DNA of 64,000 nt from QIJE01 sp048541835 (GCF_048541835.1 NZ_JBLEOY010000001.1:833754-897753); one strand, 5' to 3'. Numbered from the stretch's first letter, positions 17,101-27,355 are shown. Notes: generated from the sequence alone by a model not told the origin. Numbers and translations: made by a program.

Positions 17101-17943
17101 TTAAAATCCGTGAAAAGTCGGAAATAAATAAAAAGATAAACTTAAACTAAAAAGTATAAACAAGAAACCTATTACGCTAAAAACAGCCGCTTTTTTCCCT
17201 CTCACCCCTTTTGCTATCCTTTCGTGTAATAAAACCGCATAAATAAGCCATATAATCAGGGATATAATCTCAATAGGTTTTGCAACGATAACGGCATTAA
17301 ACAAAGAACTCGACAAATAAATTCCAAGAGCGATTCCTATAGTGATAAACGGAAATCCTATCTTCAGACACTGATAATTAATATTATCCAACAACTCTAA
17401 GTTATATCCGCTGCCCGAATAGAAAACTTCGTCGAGCGAATTATCCTTTTTATCGAATAATTTCAAGCTCTTTTTAATCTTAATTTTTCTTTCTTGAAAA
17501 ATATATATCAAAGAAACCATAAAAGCAAGAGCAAAAAGCGAATCACCTATCAATATGAGTATTATATGCGTTAAAAGTATGGTTTTATCAACACTGAACA
17601 TAACCGGTTCTATCTTAATATGGGGGACAAAAAAACCTATAAGCAAATTTACCGCAACCAAAGGAGTAACGTATAAAAGGATGTACTCCGCCCTATAGAA
17701 AAGACTGAACAATACTATAACCGTCATCAAGAGCCAGGCGTTAAAAAAAACAAACCAGCCGATGTGAACGGAGGCATTGAATCCTTTAGTACTTAAAAAT
17801 ACAAAAAATATTAAACTCTGAAGGATAAATCCTGCGTAAATTAAAATGGTAAAAAACTTGTGCAGCTTCTTTTTTCTCGGCAAAATAAGTGCATAAGAAA
17901 ATATATATATAAAAAACGGAATTAAATATAGTTCATTAGACAT
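17101..17943 (-). CDS. HemX/CcsA-like membrane protein
   Basis: A 280-residue integral membrane protein with about eight helices. Its position between the precorrin-2 dehydrogenase and hemA matches hemX, a CcsA-related protein that influences HemA levels in Bacillus or serves cytochrome c assembly. The WGxxWxWD heme-handling motif of full CcsA is not obvious; a tryptophan-poor GWFVFFNAWLL is the nearest. A heme-export or cytochrome biogenesis role is inference from context. Confidence 0.68.
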   Translation of the reverse strand: MSNELYLIPFFIYIFSYALILPRKKKLHKFFTILIYAGFILQSLIFFVFLSTKGFNASVHIGWFVFFNAWLLMTVIVLFSLFYRAEYILLYVTPLVAVNLLIGFFVPHIKIEPVMFSVDKTILLTHIILILIGDSLFALAFMVSLIYIFQERKIKIKKSLKLFDKKDNSLDEVFYSGSGYNLELLDNINYQCLKIGFPFITIGIALGIYLSSSLFNAVIVAKPIEIISLIIWLIYAVLLHERIAKGVRGKKAAVFSVIGFLFILFSLSLSFYLFPTFHGF

Positions 17944-17948
17944 TATCG

Positions 17949-18593
17949 CTAAGACCTCTTAAGAAAACTGCTTATAAAAATACTTATGTCGGAAAATTTT
18001 TTATCCTTAACAAGTTCAAAAAGATCGGAATTAACTAATTCGTCAAAAAGTTTTTGGTTTCTGCTCTGCGGATATTTTTTCATCTTGATTTCCCGCCTCA
18101 TAAGTCCAAGAATTTTGACATAAGTAGTATATTCCTCGCCATAAATCTTTTCTAAATCCTCTCTTATTTTTCGAGAAAGTCTCGGGCTTAATCCGCCCGT
18201 AAAAATGGCTATATCAAATTCACCCCTCGAAACAAGTGCCGGAAGGGTAAACGTACAAAGTTCCGGCTTATCGGCAACGTTAATCAATATATTTTTTCTT
18301 ACGCATCTCTTGGATAAACTTTCCTCCATCTTCAAATTCTTCTCTTCGGAAGAAACAGCGCAAAACACGGCAAATGCACCACTCTCATCCCCTGCCTTAT
18401 ACTCTCTTTGGACCCACTTGATCCTTGATTTTTTGATAAATCCGTTTATCTTCTCCGTTATTTCCGGAGCAACTAATGTTACGTTCGCGCCCCTTTCTAA
18501 AAGCCTTTCCGTCTTTCTTGCCGCAATAACGCCTCCTCCGACTACGAGGACCTTTTTATTATAAATATTAAGATTTACGGGATAACATTTCAT
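17949..18593 (-). CDS. Precorrin-2 dehydrogenase / sirohydrochlorin ferrochelatase (CysG N-terminal type)
   Basis: A 214-residue Met8/CysG-N-type protein. The N-terminal Rossmann motif is VVGGGVIAARKTERLLERG, followed by NVADKPELCTFTLPALVSRG, which includes the family's NAxDxPxxCxF segment (here NVADKPELCTF), and a C-terminal helical part. It oxidises precorrin-2 with NAD+ and may insert iron to give siroheme, feeding AhbA-D. It lies six bases after the AMMECR1 gene and five before the hemX-like gene. Confidence 0.9.
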   Translation of the reverse strand: MKCYPVNLNIYNKKVLVVGGGVIAARKTERLLERGANVTLVAPEITEKINGFIKKSRIKWVQREYKAGDESGAFAVFCAVSSEEKNLKMEESLSKRCVRKNILINVADKPELCTFTLPALVSRGEFDIAIFTGGLSPRLSRKIREDLEKIYGEEYTTYVKILGLMRREIKMKKYPQSRNQKLFDELVNSDLFELVKDKKFSDISIFISSFLKRS

Positions 18594-18599
18594 TAATTT

Positions 18600-19142
18600 T
18601 TATTCTCCAAAAACAAGAGCGGAAAATGTAAATATGTCCGCCCCGGTTTTATAAGCATCGGAAGGGAGTCCGGCTTTCATGGAGACTGCCTCTAAAAATC
18701 CCTTTTTATTCATATTGTGTTCAACGGCAACTTGCGGAAGCAAAACCCCGCGATACTGTCCTTTAATAAAATATAAACCGTGTCTTCCTATTTCTATATC
18801 GTCAAAATTATCTATCTTTTCAAGCGGGGTTAAAACGGATATCTCTATTTTTATATTTTGAAGTTCCGAATCTTTTAACGGGATAAATCTATGGTCGTTA
18901 AATGCCGCTTCTTTTGCCATATCGTAAACATTTTGATATATCTGCGTGTTAAAATTAAAATTTCCTATACATCCCCTTAATTGCTCGCCTCCCGTTTTCA
19001 ACGTAACAAAAACCCCCGATTTAATCTTAAGATTATCGGTAAGTAAAGACGTCAACTCTTTTAAGTCGCCACCTTCAATAGCTCTTCTTGCTATCTTCAG
19101 TAAAAGCGATTTTTCATTTTCAGTCAAATCAAAATTTTTCAT
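18600..19142 (-). CDS. AMMECR1-domain protein (AmmeMemoRadiSam system protein A type)
   Basis: The protein (180 residues) has the AMMECR1 signature LRGCIGN near residue 55 and EISVLTPLEKI further on. In many bacteria the domain co-occurs with a Memo-like dioxygenase and a radical SAM protein (AmmeMemoRadiSam). Neither partner is adjacent here; it heads the tetrapyrrole cluster instead. Biochemical role is unknown. Confidence 0.85.
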   Translation of the reverse strand: MKNFDLTENEKSLLLKIARRAIEGGDLKELTSLLTDNLKIKSGVFVTLKTGGEQLRGCIGNFNFNTQIYQNVYDMAKEAAFNDHRFIPLKDSELQNIKIEISVLTPLEKIDNFDDIEIGRHGLYFIKGQYRGVLLPQVAVEHNMNKKGFLEAVSMKAGLPSDAYKTGADIFTFSALVFGE

Positions 19143-19173
19143 ATTAACCGCCCTCTAATCATTATTTATTATT

Positions 19174-19596
19174 TTAGCAGTTTTCTATTCTATATGACCA
19201 TTTTATATCAATTGCGCCCTTCAACATCGCCCAAACGCTACAATATTTATCCTTTGATAATTCTATGGCTCTTTTTACCGCCTGCTCTTCGATATTCTTA
19301 CCCCTAATCGTATAAATTATCGTAATTTTGGTGAATACGCGGGGGTGTGTATCTGCTTTTTCGCCGGTAACGCTAACATTATAATCAACTACATTCTGTC
19401 TTTTTTTCTTTAAAATGGAAATTATATCCATGGAGCTACACCCGGCAAGACTTACAAGTATTAAATCCATGGGTCTCATTCCCTCTCCGCTACCGCCTGA
19501 TTCCTTAGACGTATCAAGTAAAATCGAATAACCATTGTTCTCGTCCGAATATGCGCGGAACCGTAAATCTTCAAGATATTCTAATTTTATTCCCAT
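19174..19596 (-). CDS. OsmC family protein (YhfA-like)
   Basis: A 140-residue OsmC/Ohr-superfamily protein, probably involved in thiol-dependent peroxide handling. The two conserved cysteines are present in SLAGCSSMDI (about C53) and KYCSVWAML (about C119). Start is the ATG at 19596, because AGGAGG lies six bases upstream; the in-frame GTG at 19617 overlaps the gpsA stop. It lies just downstream of gpsA. Confidence 0.85.
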   Translation of the reverse strand: MGIKLEYLEDLRFRAYSDENNGYSILLDTSKESGGSGEGMRPMDLILVSLAGCSSMDIISILKKKRQNVVDYNVSVTGEKADTHPRVFTKITIIYTIRGKNIEEQAVKRAIELSKDKYCSVWAMLKGAIDIKWSYRIENC

Positions 19597-19613
19597 AACC
19601 GGCCTCCTTAATT

Positions 19614-20642
19614 TCACTTTTCAATAAATTCGTCTTTTATATCTCTTTCCAACAATCTCACTATTGCATCTGCAGGCTTAAGCCCTTCAAAAAGAACGGA
19701 ATAGACAACGTCCGTTATCGGCATATATATATCCCTTTCCTTGGCTATCTTATGGACGGATTTTGCCGTTGCAACGCCCTCAGCGACCATTTTCATTCCG
19801 CTTAGAATGGAACATAATTTCTCACCCTTACCGATTCTTATTCCCACGGTCATGTTTCTGCTTAAATTAGACGTTGACGTAAGCATTAAATCTCCAAGAC
19901 CTGACAGTCCGGTAAATGTTCGCCTATCCGCCCCAAGTGCCTCGCCGAATCTTGTCATTTCGACTATTCCCCGCGTTATAAGCGCAGCCCTGGCATTATT
20001 ACCCAACCCGAGTCCGTCGGAGATGCCGGCTGCAAGGGCAATAATATTTTTAACAGCGCCTCCGAGTTCGACGCCCTTGACGTCGTTCAGGGTATATATT
20101 CTAAAATTTATTATATTTTTAAAAAAAAATTTTAATTCATCTAAAATTTTATCATTAAAAGAAGCTACACAAACAGCCGTAGGAAGATTCTTAGAGACCT
20201 CAACCGCAAAACTCGGACCGCTTAAAACGGCATACCTTTCTAATACAGAGGTGCCCAATATGCCCTCAAATACCTTATACGGCAGGTTCATGGATTTATC
20301 GCCCAATCCCTTTGCCGTATTAACGAATATATAATCACTCAGATTAAATTTATTCTCATACTTTTTAATATCTATCAGGATATTCTTGAGTGCACTTGAA
20401 GGAACTACGAGGAATATAATTCGACAGTTCTTAAGGACGGCTTCATAATCGTCCGTTATTATGATATTTTCGTCTAAAAATACCCCCTTTAAATAATATT
20501 CGTTATATCTTTTCGCTTTTAATTCTTCCGCAAACTCTTTGCTTCTGCATTTTAAGTAAATCTCCGGGGCAAATTTCGCAAAGTTCACCGAAAGCGCCGT
20601 TCCAAAACTACCCGAGCCTATAATGCCAATTGGTTCCTTCAT
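19614..20642 (-). CDS. gpsA: Glycerol-3-phosphate dehydrogenase [NAD(P)+]
   Basis: Makes sn-glycerol 3-phosphate from dihydroxyacetone phosphate for phospholipid synthesis. Visible: the N-terminal dinucleotide fold GIIGSGSFGTALSVNFAK, the SGPSFAVEV motif, the catalytic-lysine region GAVKNIIALAAGISDGLGLG, and GLSGLGDLMLT. Length 342 is typical. It lies downstream of gyrA on the same strand. Confidence 0.96.
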   Translation of the reverse strand: MKEPIGIIGSGSFGTALSVNFAKFAPEIYLKCRSKEFAEELKAKRYNEYYLKGVFLDENIIITDDYEAVLKNCRIIFLVVPSSALKNILIDIKKYENKFNLSDYIFVNTAKGLGDKSMNLPYKVFEGILGTSVLERYAVLSGPSFAVEVSKNLPTAVCVASFNDKILDELKFFFKNIINFRIYTLNDVKGVELGGAVKNIIALAAGISDGLGLGNNARAALITRGIVEMTRFGEALGADRRTFTGLSGLGDLMLTSTSNLSRNMTVGIRIGKGEKLCSILSGMKMVAEGVATAKSVHKIAKERDIYMPITDVVYSVLFEGLKPADAIVRLLERDIKDEFIEK

Positions 20643-20674
20643 GTTATATTAATCACATTAATGTTTTATTATTC

Positions 20675-23104
20675 CTACATGTCGTCATTTACATCGTTTA
20701 CGGATACCATCGCGCTCACGACCCTTTCGTCTTCATGGAGGTCTACCAATTTTACGCCCATAGTATTCCTTCCGATACTTCTCAACCTGGACTCGTTAAT
20801 TCTAATTATCTTGCCGTTAGACGTAATCAGTATTATATCATTATCTCCAGATGCTTTAAGGACGGAAACCACATGACCGTTTCTCTGTCCGGTTTTAACG
20901 GCGATTATGCCCTTTCCACCCCTGCTCTGCTTTCTGAACTCCGTCATCTTTGTCTTTTTGCCGTAACCTTTTTCGGTAATAGCAATGAGATAGTCATTCT
21001 CGGAAGAAAGCAAATCCATGGAAACGACGAAGTCGTCCTCGGAAAGTTTTATTCCCCTGACACCCATCGTTCCCCTGCCGAGCGTTCTAAAACTGTCAAT
21101 ATCCGCACAAAGAGACTTACCGGTTCTTGTTGCTATTACCGCAAGCTGATTTTGTACGGCGCTATCCGTTATACGAGTACTTATAACCTCGTCGTCGGCT
21201 TTTAGTTTTATAGCTATTAACCCGTTTTTTCTAATATTTGCAAATCTATCTAAAGAAATTTTGATAATCTGTCCCTTTTTTGTAGCAATAAAAACGGAAT
21301 AATTCTTATCAAAATCTCTAATGGGGAATACCGACGAAACCGACTCGTTTTCCTTTAATCCTATAAGATTTATTATCGGCTTTCCTTTAGATGTTTTGAG
21401 CGTTTCCGGTATATTGTAAACGTTTAATTTATAAGCATTACCTAAATTTGTTATAAATAAAATAGCGTCGAGCGTATTAGCGCAGAATGAGTTTGCGACA
21501 AAATCCTCTTTTTTGGATTTTATACCGGTCTGTCCCTTCCCGCCTCTATTTTGAGCCTTAAACGTAGCCAGTTTTGTTCTTTTTATATAGCCGTTTTCCG
21601 TTAACATGACTATCATTGCCTCGTTATGGATAAGATCGGTAATAGTTACTTCGTTCTCCTCTTTTACTATTTCCGTCTTTCTTTTATCGCCGAATTTGTC
21701 CCTGATAAGCATAAGCTCTTTTTTTATGACATCTTTTATAAGTTTTTCGCTGCCCAAAAGCTCTTTCAGTTTTTCGACTTTTTTAAGCACTTCCTCATAT
21801 TCTTTAACGATACGATCCCGTTCTAAATTGGTAAGTTTCTCTAATTTTAAATCAAGAACGGCGCGAGCCTGAATATCGGAAAAACCAAACCTTTCCATAA
21901 GACCTTCTTTGGCGGCAGCCGGAGATTTAGAGGCCTTTATGAGATCTATAACTTCATCAATATTTTGTACTACTATTTTAAGTGCCTCTAATATATGGAG
22001 GCGCGCTTCGGCCTTCTTTAATTCAAATATAGTCCTCTTTATAACTACCTCTTTTCTAAAGTCTACAAAGAGAGAGATCATATCCTTAATATTTAATATT
22101 TTGGGCTGATTGTTGACTATAGCAAGAAAAATTACGCCGAATGTCTCTTCAAGTTGGGTATGCTTAAAAAGGTTATTCATTACGACCGTCTCATTCGCGT
22201 CCCTTTTTAATTCTATCACTACTCTTAATCCTTCTCTATCGGATTCGTCCCTGAGATCCGATATTCCTTCTATTTTTTTTTCTTTAACAAGTTCGGCTAT
22301 CCGTTCTAATATTTTTGACTTATTTACCTGATAAGGTATCTCCGTGATGACTATTTTAGATTTTTCAAAATGATGTCTAGCCCTTACCTTGACAAGCCCC
22401 CTTCCAGTATTGAAATAATTATTAATCCCGGAATATCCGTAAATTATTCCGCCGGTAGGAAAATCTGGACCCTTGATTAAAGATTTTAATTCATCTATTC
22501 CGCAGTCCCGATTATCCATAAAATAAAGCGTAGCGTCTATTGATTCGACAAGATTATGCGGAGGAATATTGGAAGACATCCCTACGGCGATACCGGATGA
22601 ACCGTTAATGAGCAGGTTTGGAAACTTGGCCGGCAAAACAGACGGTTCTTTTAACGAACCGTCGTAATTGGGAGTAAAATCTACCGTTTCATAACCTATA
22701 TCGTCTAATAAAAACGATGTAAGTTTTGTCATCTTGATTTCGGTATATCTCATAGCCGCCGGAGGATCTCCATCTATCGAACCGAAATTTCCCTGACCGT
22801 TTACGAGAGGATATCTCAATGAAAAATCCTGCGCCATTCTGACAATAGAATCGTATACCGCCACGTCGCCGTGCGGATGGTATTTACCTATAACGTCACC
22901 GACTATTCTCGCGGATTTTTTATAAGACTTGTTAAAATCATTGCCTATTTCGTTCATGGCAAAAAGAATCCTTCTGTGAACGGGCTTTAACCCGTCTTTA
23001 ACCTCGGGAAGCGCCCTTCCTATAATTACGCTCATTGCATAATCGAGGTATGACTGCCTCATCTCGTCTTCGATATTAATATTAATAATCCTCTTCTGTT
23101 CCAA
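20675..23104 (-). CDS. gyrA: DNA gyrase subunit A
   Basis: An 809-residue type IIA topoisomerase subunit. The breakage-reunion domain has [20 protein letters not shown] and catalytic Tyr near 118 in [10 protein letters not shown]. The C-terminal beta-pinwheel contains a GyrA-box-like [10 protein letters not shown] and a second QSRGGKG. This supports GyrA rather than ParC. The start codon is TTG at 23104, supported by AAAGGAGGAG just upstream. Its partner gyrB is at the origin, 25 kb away. Confidence 0.95.
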   Translation of the reverse strand: MEQKRIININIEDEMRQSYLDYAMSVIIGRALPEVKDGLKPVHRRILFAMNEIGNDFNKSYKKSARIVGDVIGKYHPHGDVAVYDSIVRMAQDFSLRYPLVNGQGNFGSIDGDPPAAMRYTEIKMTKLTSFLLDDIGYETVDFTPNYDGSLKEPSVLPAKFPNLLINGSSGIAVGMSSNIPPHNLVESIDATLYFMDNRDCGIDELKSLIKGPDFPTGGIIYGYSGINNYFNTGRGLVKVRARHHFEKSKIVITEIPYQVNKSKILERIAELVKEKKIEGISDLRDESDREGLRVVIELKRDANETVVMNNLFKHTQLEETFGVIFLAIVNNQPKILNIKDMISLFVDFRKEVVIKRTIFELKKAEARLHILEALKIVVQNIDEVIDLIKASKSPAAAKEGLMERFGFSDIQARAVLDLKLEKLTNLERDRIVKEYEEVLKKVEKLKELLGSEKLIKDVIKKELMLIRDKFGDKRKTEIVKEENEVTITDLIHNEAMIVMLTENGYIKRTKLATFKAQNRGGKGQTGIKSKKEDFVANSFCANTLDAILFITNLGNAYKLNVYNIPETLKTSKGKPIINLIGLKENESVSSVFPIRDFDKNYSVFIATKKGQIIKISLDRFANIRKNGLIAIKLKADDEVISTRITDSAVQNQLAVIATRTGKSLCADIDSFRTLGRGTMGVRGIKLSEDDFVVSMDLLSSENDYLIAITEKGYGKKTKMTEFRKQSRGGKGIIAVKTGQRNGHVVSVLKASGDNDIILITSNGKIIRINESRLRSIGRNTMGVKLVDLHEDERVVSAMVSVNDVNDDM

Positions 23105-23183
23105 AGCTCCTCCTTTAGTTAAACCATTACTGTCGCCGTTCTATTCTATAAAGCATGTCTCTGATAAACGCAGTGTAATGCTG

Positions 23184-24185
23184 CTACCCGCCTATTTGAT
23201 TCATAAAATTATTAGCCCACAATAAAGATTTCCGTTGTTTAGCCTTCTCTTTAAAATTATGTTTATATTTCTTTAATTGAACGATATCTAAAATTTTTTC
23301 AAAAGCCGCTTCGTCATCCTGTTCCGTAAGAATTTCCCTTATGCCATATTCACTGTCGTAAAAAAGGCAAAGCCTTAGATTGCCTAACGCCGTAAGTCTC
23401 AATCTACTGCAGTCTCCACAAAAATGCTCTGATAAAGGGCTTATAAATCCGATAACCGCCCTGCCGTCCTTGAAACCAAACTCCTTACTAACCGAATTTC
23501 CGGCGGTAGGCGGTATCGGATTAAAATCATCAAACTCCGACCTTATTTTCTCTAATATTTCCTTAGACGTTATGGTATCTGTAATATTTCCGCCTATAGG
23601 CATATATTCTATAAATCGTAGATTAAGATCAAGTTCCCTCGCAAAGTAGATAAGATCAATTATTTCATCATCGTTTATGCCTTTTATTAAAACAACATTT
23701 ATCTTTATCGGATCAAAACCGATTTTTTTGGCAAGATTTATACCGCTTAAAACATCTTTTAACTCGCCCGTTCTCGTAATACGGCGAAACCTGTCTTCCC
23801 TTAAAGAATCGAGACTGACGTTGATCCGCTTAAGACCGGCTGTATAAAGTTCCAAAGCATATTTTTCCAAAAGAGTTCCGTTCGTAGTCATGGAAACATC
23901 GTCTACCCCTTCTGTCTTGCCGATGCTTTCGACTAAACCCGTCAAACCTTTTCTGACCAAAGGTTCTCCGCCGGTGATCCTTATCTTGCTAACTCCATGA
24001 TTCGACAGAATCTTAACTAACCTTAAAATAACTTCATAAGAAATTATTTCATTATGACTCAACAGTGAAATACCATTTTTCGGCATACAATAAACGCACC
24101 TCAAGTTACACCTATCGGTTACACTAATTCTTAAATATGTGATATTCCTGCCGTAAGCATCTTTTAATGGCTTAAACTCATTCAA
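23184..24185 (-). CDS. moaA: GTP 3',8-cyclase
   Basis: First enzyme of molybdenum-cofactor synthesis. The radical SAM cluster motif is C26-x3-C30-x2-C33 in TDRCNLRCVYCMP. The C-terminal second cluster has CGDCSRLRLTALGNLRLC. The protein ends with the GG dipeptide needed for activity. Length 333 is normal. No other moa gene is adjacent. Confidence 0.96.
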   Translation of the reverse strand: MNEFKPLKDAYGRNITYLRISVTDRCNLRCVYCMPKNGISLLSHNEIISYEVILRLVKILSNHGVSKIRITGGEPLVRKGLTGLVESIGKTEGVDDVSMTTNGTLLEKYALELYTAGLKRINVSLDSLREDRFRRITRTGELKDVLSGINLAKKIGFDPIKINVVLIKGINDDEIIDLIYFARELDLNLRFIEYMPIGGNITDTITSKEILEKIRSEFDDFNPIPPTAGNSVSKEFGFKDGRAVIGFISPLSEHFCGDCSRLRLTALGNLRLCLFYDSEYGIREILTEQDDEAAFEKILDIVQLKKYKHNFKEKAKQRKSLLWANNFMNQIGG

Positions 24186-24202
24186 AATCTATCATCCTCA
24201 AA

Positions 24203-26599
24203 TTAAAACAACCCAAAAAACAAATGCGGATTGTTAATCTTTTTTTGTCTTTTCACGGAAGTAGGCTCCGTCCCCGCAACGTAAGGCATGAGCATGGGGT
24301 CTTTATAACTTGAATCGGCAATTAAACCGGTATACGGATTAATTACCGCAAATACCACTCCCTTAGGTATGGCAAATGCTTCTGGAGGGTAAACACTCAG
24401 GGTTTTTGACATGTAAGACTTCCAAATCGGAGCAGCGGTAATGGCCCCGACCATAAATCTTCCCATAGAATGAAAATCATCCCTGCCCGTCCAGACTCCG
24501 GTTACCAAAGAAGACGTATATCCGACAAATACTCCGTCCCTGTACTGGCTTGACGAACCCGTTTTCCCTGCAACGTAGGGCGTGATATCTCTTATTTTAG
24601 AAACCGTGACACCCGTTCCCATAGTAATAACCTTTTCTAACATATTAGTAAGGATATAAGCAACCTGTGGAGATAAAATCTGCTTACATTCAGGTTTGTT
24701 ATTATAAAGGATTTTACCGCCCGGTGTTAGTATTTTAATAATAAAAACCGGTTTACATTCTTTTCCGGAATCGGCAAAAGCCGTATAAGCGTTAGTCAGG
24801 TCTATGAGCCTTACGCTTGAAGAACCCAATGCCATAGTTAAATTCCTTACTACATGATGAATTCCCATTTTATTAGCTAAATTCGCTACTTTATTTACTC
24901 CGACTTTCTTAAGAAGCTTCACGGCAACAACGTCTATAGAATGAGCAAGACCTATTAAAAGGGTAGTAGGGCCGGTAAACTTTCGAGAAAAATTACGGGG
25001 TTTGTAATATTTACCCCTGACGCCGGTCGGATATATTACCGGGGTATTATTTATGATAGATGACGGCGTATAGCCAAGGGTAAGGGCTTCGGCATACAAA
25101 ATAGGTTTGAAAGCGGAACCCGTCTGCCTCTTAGCGTAAATAGCCCTGTTAAACTGAGTATGACTAAAATCATAACCCCCGACCATTGCCCTTACATACC
25201 CGTTTTTAGGATCAATGGAAACCAATGCCCCTTCTATGACGTCTTTTTCTTCTAAAGAAAAAATCGGCGCAAGGTTACTATTGTAACCATCAAATTTGAC
25301 TAATATCTCATATCCGGGCTCAAGAGCCTGGTATGCGCTACTAATAGTTCTGTAAGCAAAATAAACATAACGTTTAAAATGAGACGCCCATCTCATATTG
25401 GATACCGGCAAAATACCCCTGAACTTTCCGACCGCAACATACACGGCCTGACCGTTTTTGGAAATTCCGGTGACAAAACCCTTATAAATGCTACCTTTGC
25501 TTAAAAATTTTACGAGACTCTTTTCATCGTCTATTTTTTTTAACATTTCCGCATAATTTAGTTTTTGCAATGGCCCGGTATAACCATATTCGTGCGAGAG
25601 CTTCGTGAGACCGCTTTTTACCGCCTCATCCGCATATTTCTGCGCTCTTGCGCTTAAAGCGGCATATATCTTAAAATCTCCTTCTTCATAGACGGCCTTG
25701 CCGTATTTATTTATAATATCCTGTTTGATATATGCGAGATAGTATGGGGCAACACCATAATATTTAAAAAAATTATAAAGAACAATCTTTGTGTTATAGG
25801 CGATTTTAGCCCGAGCCGGAGTTATAAAACCGTCCTTTGCCATCTGCTCCAAAACATATTTCTGCCTTCTCTTTGCATACTTAAAATGAACATACGGGTC
25901 TAAGAATGAGGGGGCTTGCGGCAACCCTCCGAGCATGGCGGCCTGTGCGAGATTGAGTTTCCCGACTGGAATACCGAAGTATGTGAGGGAAGCGGCTTCG
26001 ACCCCGTATGCATTGTCACCTAAGTATATTTGATTAAGATAAATATCTAAAATATCGTCCTTCGATAAATGGTTTGCTATACGGTAAGCCAAGATAGCCT
26101 CCCTGAGTTTCCATGCATACGTCCTTTGATACGGGACAAGGAGGGTTTTTGCCACCTGCTGGGTTATAGTAGAACCGCCCTCGACGATGCGTCCCGCCGC
26201 AAGATTAACCACGAAAGCCCTTGCGATTGCTCTATAATCAAGCGGACCTTGATTGTAAAAATTCTTATCCTCCGCCGCTAAAAAAGCCTCTTTGACCTGC
26301 AAGGGTATATCGGAAGACGGTACCACTTCCCTATTTACCGAACCCAAATAACCTACAAGTTTTCCACTTGCCGAATATACGTAATTAACCTGTCGAGGGT
26401 GGTAGTCTTTAAGGGAAGTAATATTAGGAACCGAGGATGCAAGCAGAAGATACAATATGACTAAAATTGCTACTGGGGCTAATATTAAAATGGAAATTAC
26501 GGTTAAAACTATTTTAGCCAGTGTCTTTTTTCTTTTTTTTGGCTTATTTCTATTTTTACCACCCTTACCATTCTTGTTAGCGGATTTACTTACGGGCAT
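24203..26599 (-). CDS. Class A penicillin-binding protein (PBP1A-like)
   Basis: A 798-residue bifunctional peptidoglycan synthase. A Lys/Arg-rich cytoplasmic start and one membrane anchor (residues about 27-52) precede a GT51 transglycosylase domain (EDKNFYNQGPLDY and EGGSTITQQVAK). The transpeptidase domain has the SxxK serine in TGSAFKPIL and the KTG motif AGKTGSS. It polymerises and cross-links peptidoglycan in the periplasm. It is upstream of moaA with a 17-bp gap. Confidence 0.93.
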   Translation of the reverse strand: MPVSKSANKNGKGGKNRNKPKKRKKTLAKIVLTVISILILAPVAILVILYLLLASSVPNITSLKDYHPRQVNYVYSASGKLVGYLGSVNREVVPSSDIPLQVKEAFLAAEDKNFYNQGPLDYRAIARAFVVNLAAGRIVEGGSTITQQVAKTLLVPYQRTYAWKLREAILAYRIANHLSKDDILDIYLNQIYLGDNAYGVEAASLTYFGIPVGKLNLAQAAMLGGLPQAPSFLDPYVHFKYAKRRQKYVLEQMAKDGFITPARAKIAYNTKIVLYNFFKYYGVAPYYLAYIKQDIINKYGKAVYEEGDFKIYAALSARAQKYADEAVKSGLTKLSHEYGYTGPLQKLNYAEMLKKIDDEKSLVKFLSKGSIYKGFVTGISKNGQAVYVAVGKFRGILPVSNMRWASHFKRYVYFAYRTISSAYQALEPGYEILVKFDGYNSNLAPIFSLEEKDVIEGALVSIDPKNGYVRAMVGGYDFSHTQFNRAIYAKRQTGSAFKPILYAEALTLGYTPSSIINNTPVIYPTGVRGKYYKPRNFSRKFTGPTTLLIGLAHSIDVVAVKLLKKVGVNKVANLANKMGIHHVVRNLTMALGSSSVRLIDLTNAYTAFADSGKECKPVFIIKILTPGGKILYNNKPECKQILSPQVAYILTNMLEKVITMGTGVTVSKIRDITPYVAGKTGSSSQYRDGVFVGYTSSLVTGVWTGRDDFHSMGRFMVGAITAAPIWKSYMSKTLSVYPPEAFAIPKGVVFAVINPYTGLIADSSYKDPMLMPYVAGTEPTSVKRQKKINNPHLFFGLF

Positions 26600-26648
26600 A
26601 AGTTTAAACTGAACTAATTTATAAATTTAATTAATCATTAAAGTAAAC

Positions 26649-26665
26649 AGTGATAAATAATCACT
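26649..26665. promoter_or_regulatory. Inverted repeat upstream of the PBP gene
   Basis: AGTGAT and ATCACT are separated by five bases, 50 bp before the PBP start codon. The spacing is one base more than an FNR site. It could be an operator, or chance in AT-rich DNA. Confidence 0.3.
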
Positions 26666-26766
26666 TAAATTTTTTACCTGCTTTTATCATTATACAATAT
26701 TAATTTTAAGTTTAAAAGTTTAAGGTACGAAACCGGTTGATTCAATCGTTTTTTCTATTCTTCATA

Positions 26767-26775
26767 TGATATAAT
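26767..26775 (+). promoter_or_regulatory. Extended -10 promoter of the 26804 gene
   Basis: TGATATAAT is a perfect extended -10 element. Transcription would start near 26782, about 22 bases before the chosen start codon. No -35 is visible at the right distance, which extended -10 promoters tolerate. Confidence 0.5.
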
Positions 26776-26803
26776 ATAAAAAATCATAAATATGGAAGGA
26801 AAG

Positions 26804-27220
26804 ATGCCTTATAAAGTAGATACGGTTGCCTTTTCCGGTCTTTTAAAATGGGAGGAGGTCGAAAACCTGGTTGGCCACGTCAGAAATTCCGACTCATTGT
26901 GGAATTATGCCTATACCCAGCTTGGCGACGAAAGGGGAGAGTTGGATTCGGACAAAGCTGCCGAGTTCATCAAAAAAAGAATGGAAGAAATAAGAAAGTT
27001 AGACGAAATTTGCGGATGGTTTTATGTCCATATGAAAGAAAATCCTTCCATAATAAAGGTTTATCATCCAAGCTTATCCTGCGGCTTTTGCTCAATGGCC
27101 AACCCCTTGCCCTGGATAATCATTTCCACCGAAAAACTTGAAGATATAGCTGACTTGGAATCTTATAAGCCTATCGAAAAAACGAAAAAAAACAAGGGAA
27201 TATTTAAAATATTCGGCTGA
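26804..27220 (+). CDS. Uncharacterised small soluble protein
   Basis: I do not recognise this family. From the ATG at 26804 (preceded by GGAAGGA) it encodes 138 residues; an ATG 12 bases upstream has no site. It has no signal peptide or membrane segment. The middle is charged and helical, then a PSLSCGFCSMANPLPW stretch holds a CxxC pair that could bind metal or be redox-active. The tail is Lys-rich. It has its own promoter and is divergent from the PBP gene. Codon use looks like that of its neighbours. Confidence 0.7.
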   Translation: MPYKVDTVAFSGLLKWEEVENLVGHVRNSDSLWNYAYTQLGDERGELDSDKAAEFIKKRMEEIRKLDEICGWFYVHMKENPSIIKVYHPSLSCGFCSMANPLPWIIISTEKLEDIADLESYKPIEKTKKNKGIFKIFG

Positions 27221-27355
27221 TTGCCAGATAGCTAAAATAAAATCGTTGTACCCTTCATATACTAAAATCACGTAAATTATGCGGTATAATTAGAAATAGA
27301 TGAAAACTAAATTATATCGACTGATAAAAATGTTTTAAATAAATTAAGGGTTGAG

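Noticed and set aside
19741..20334. 197-codon plus-strand open frame
   Set aside because: Antisense to gpsA, with a Pro/Ser/Ala-rich composition typical of shadow frames.
20630..21205. 191-codon plus-strand open frame
   Set aside because: Antisense to the gyrA C-terminus; no recognisable domain.
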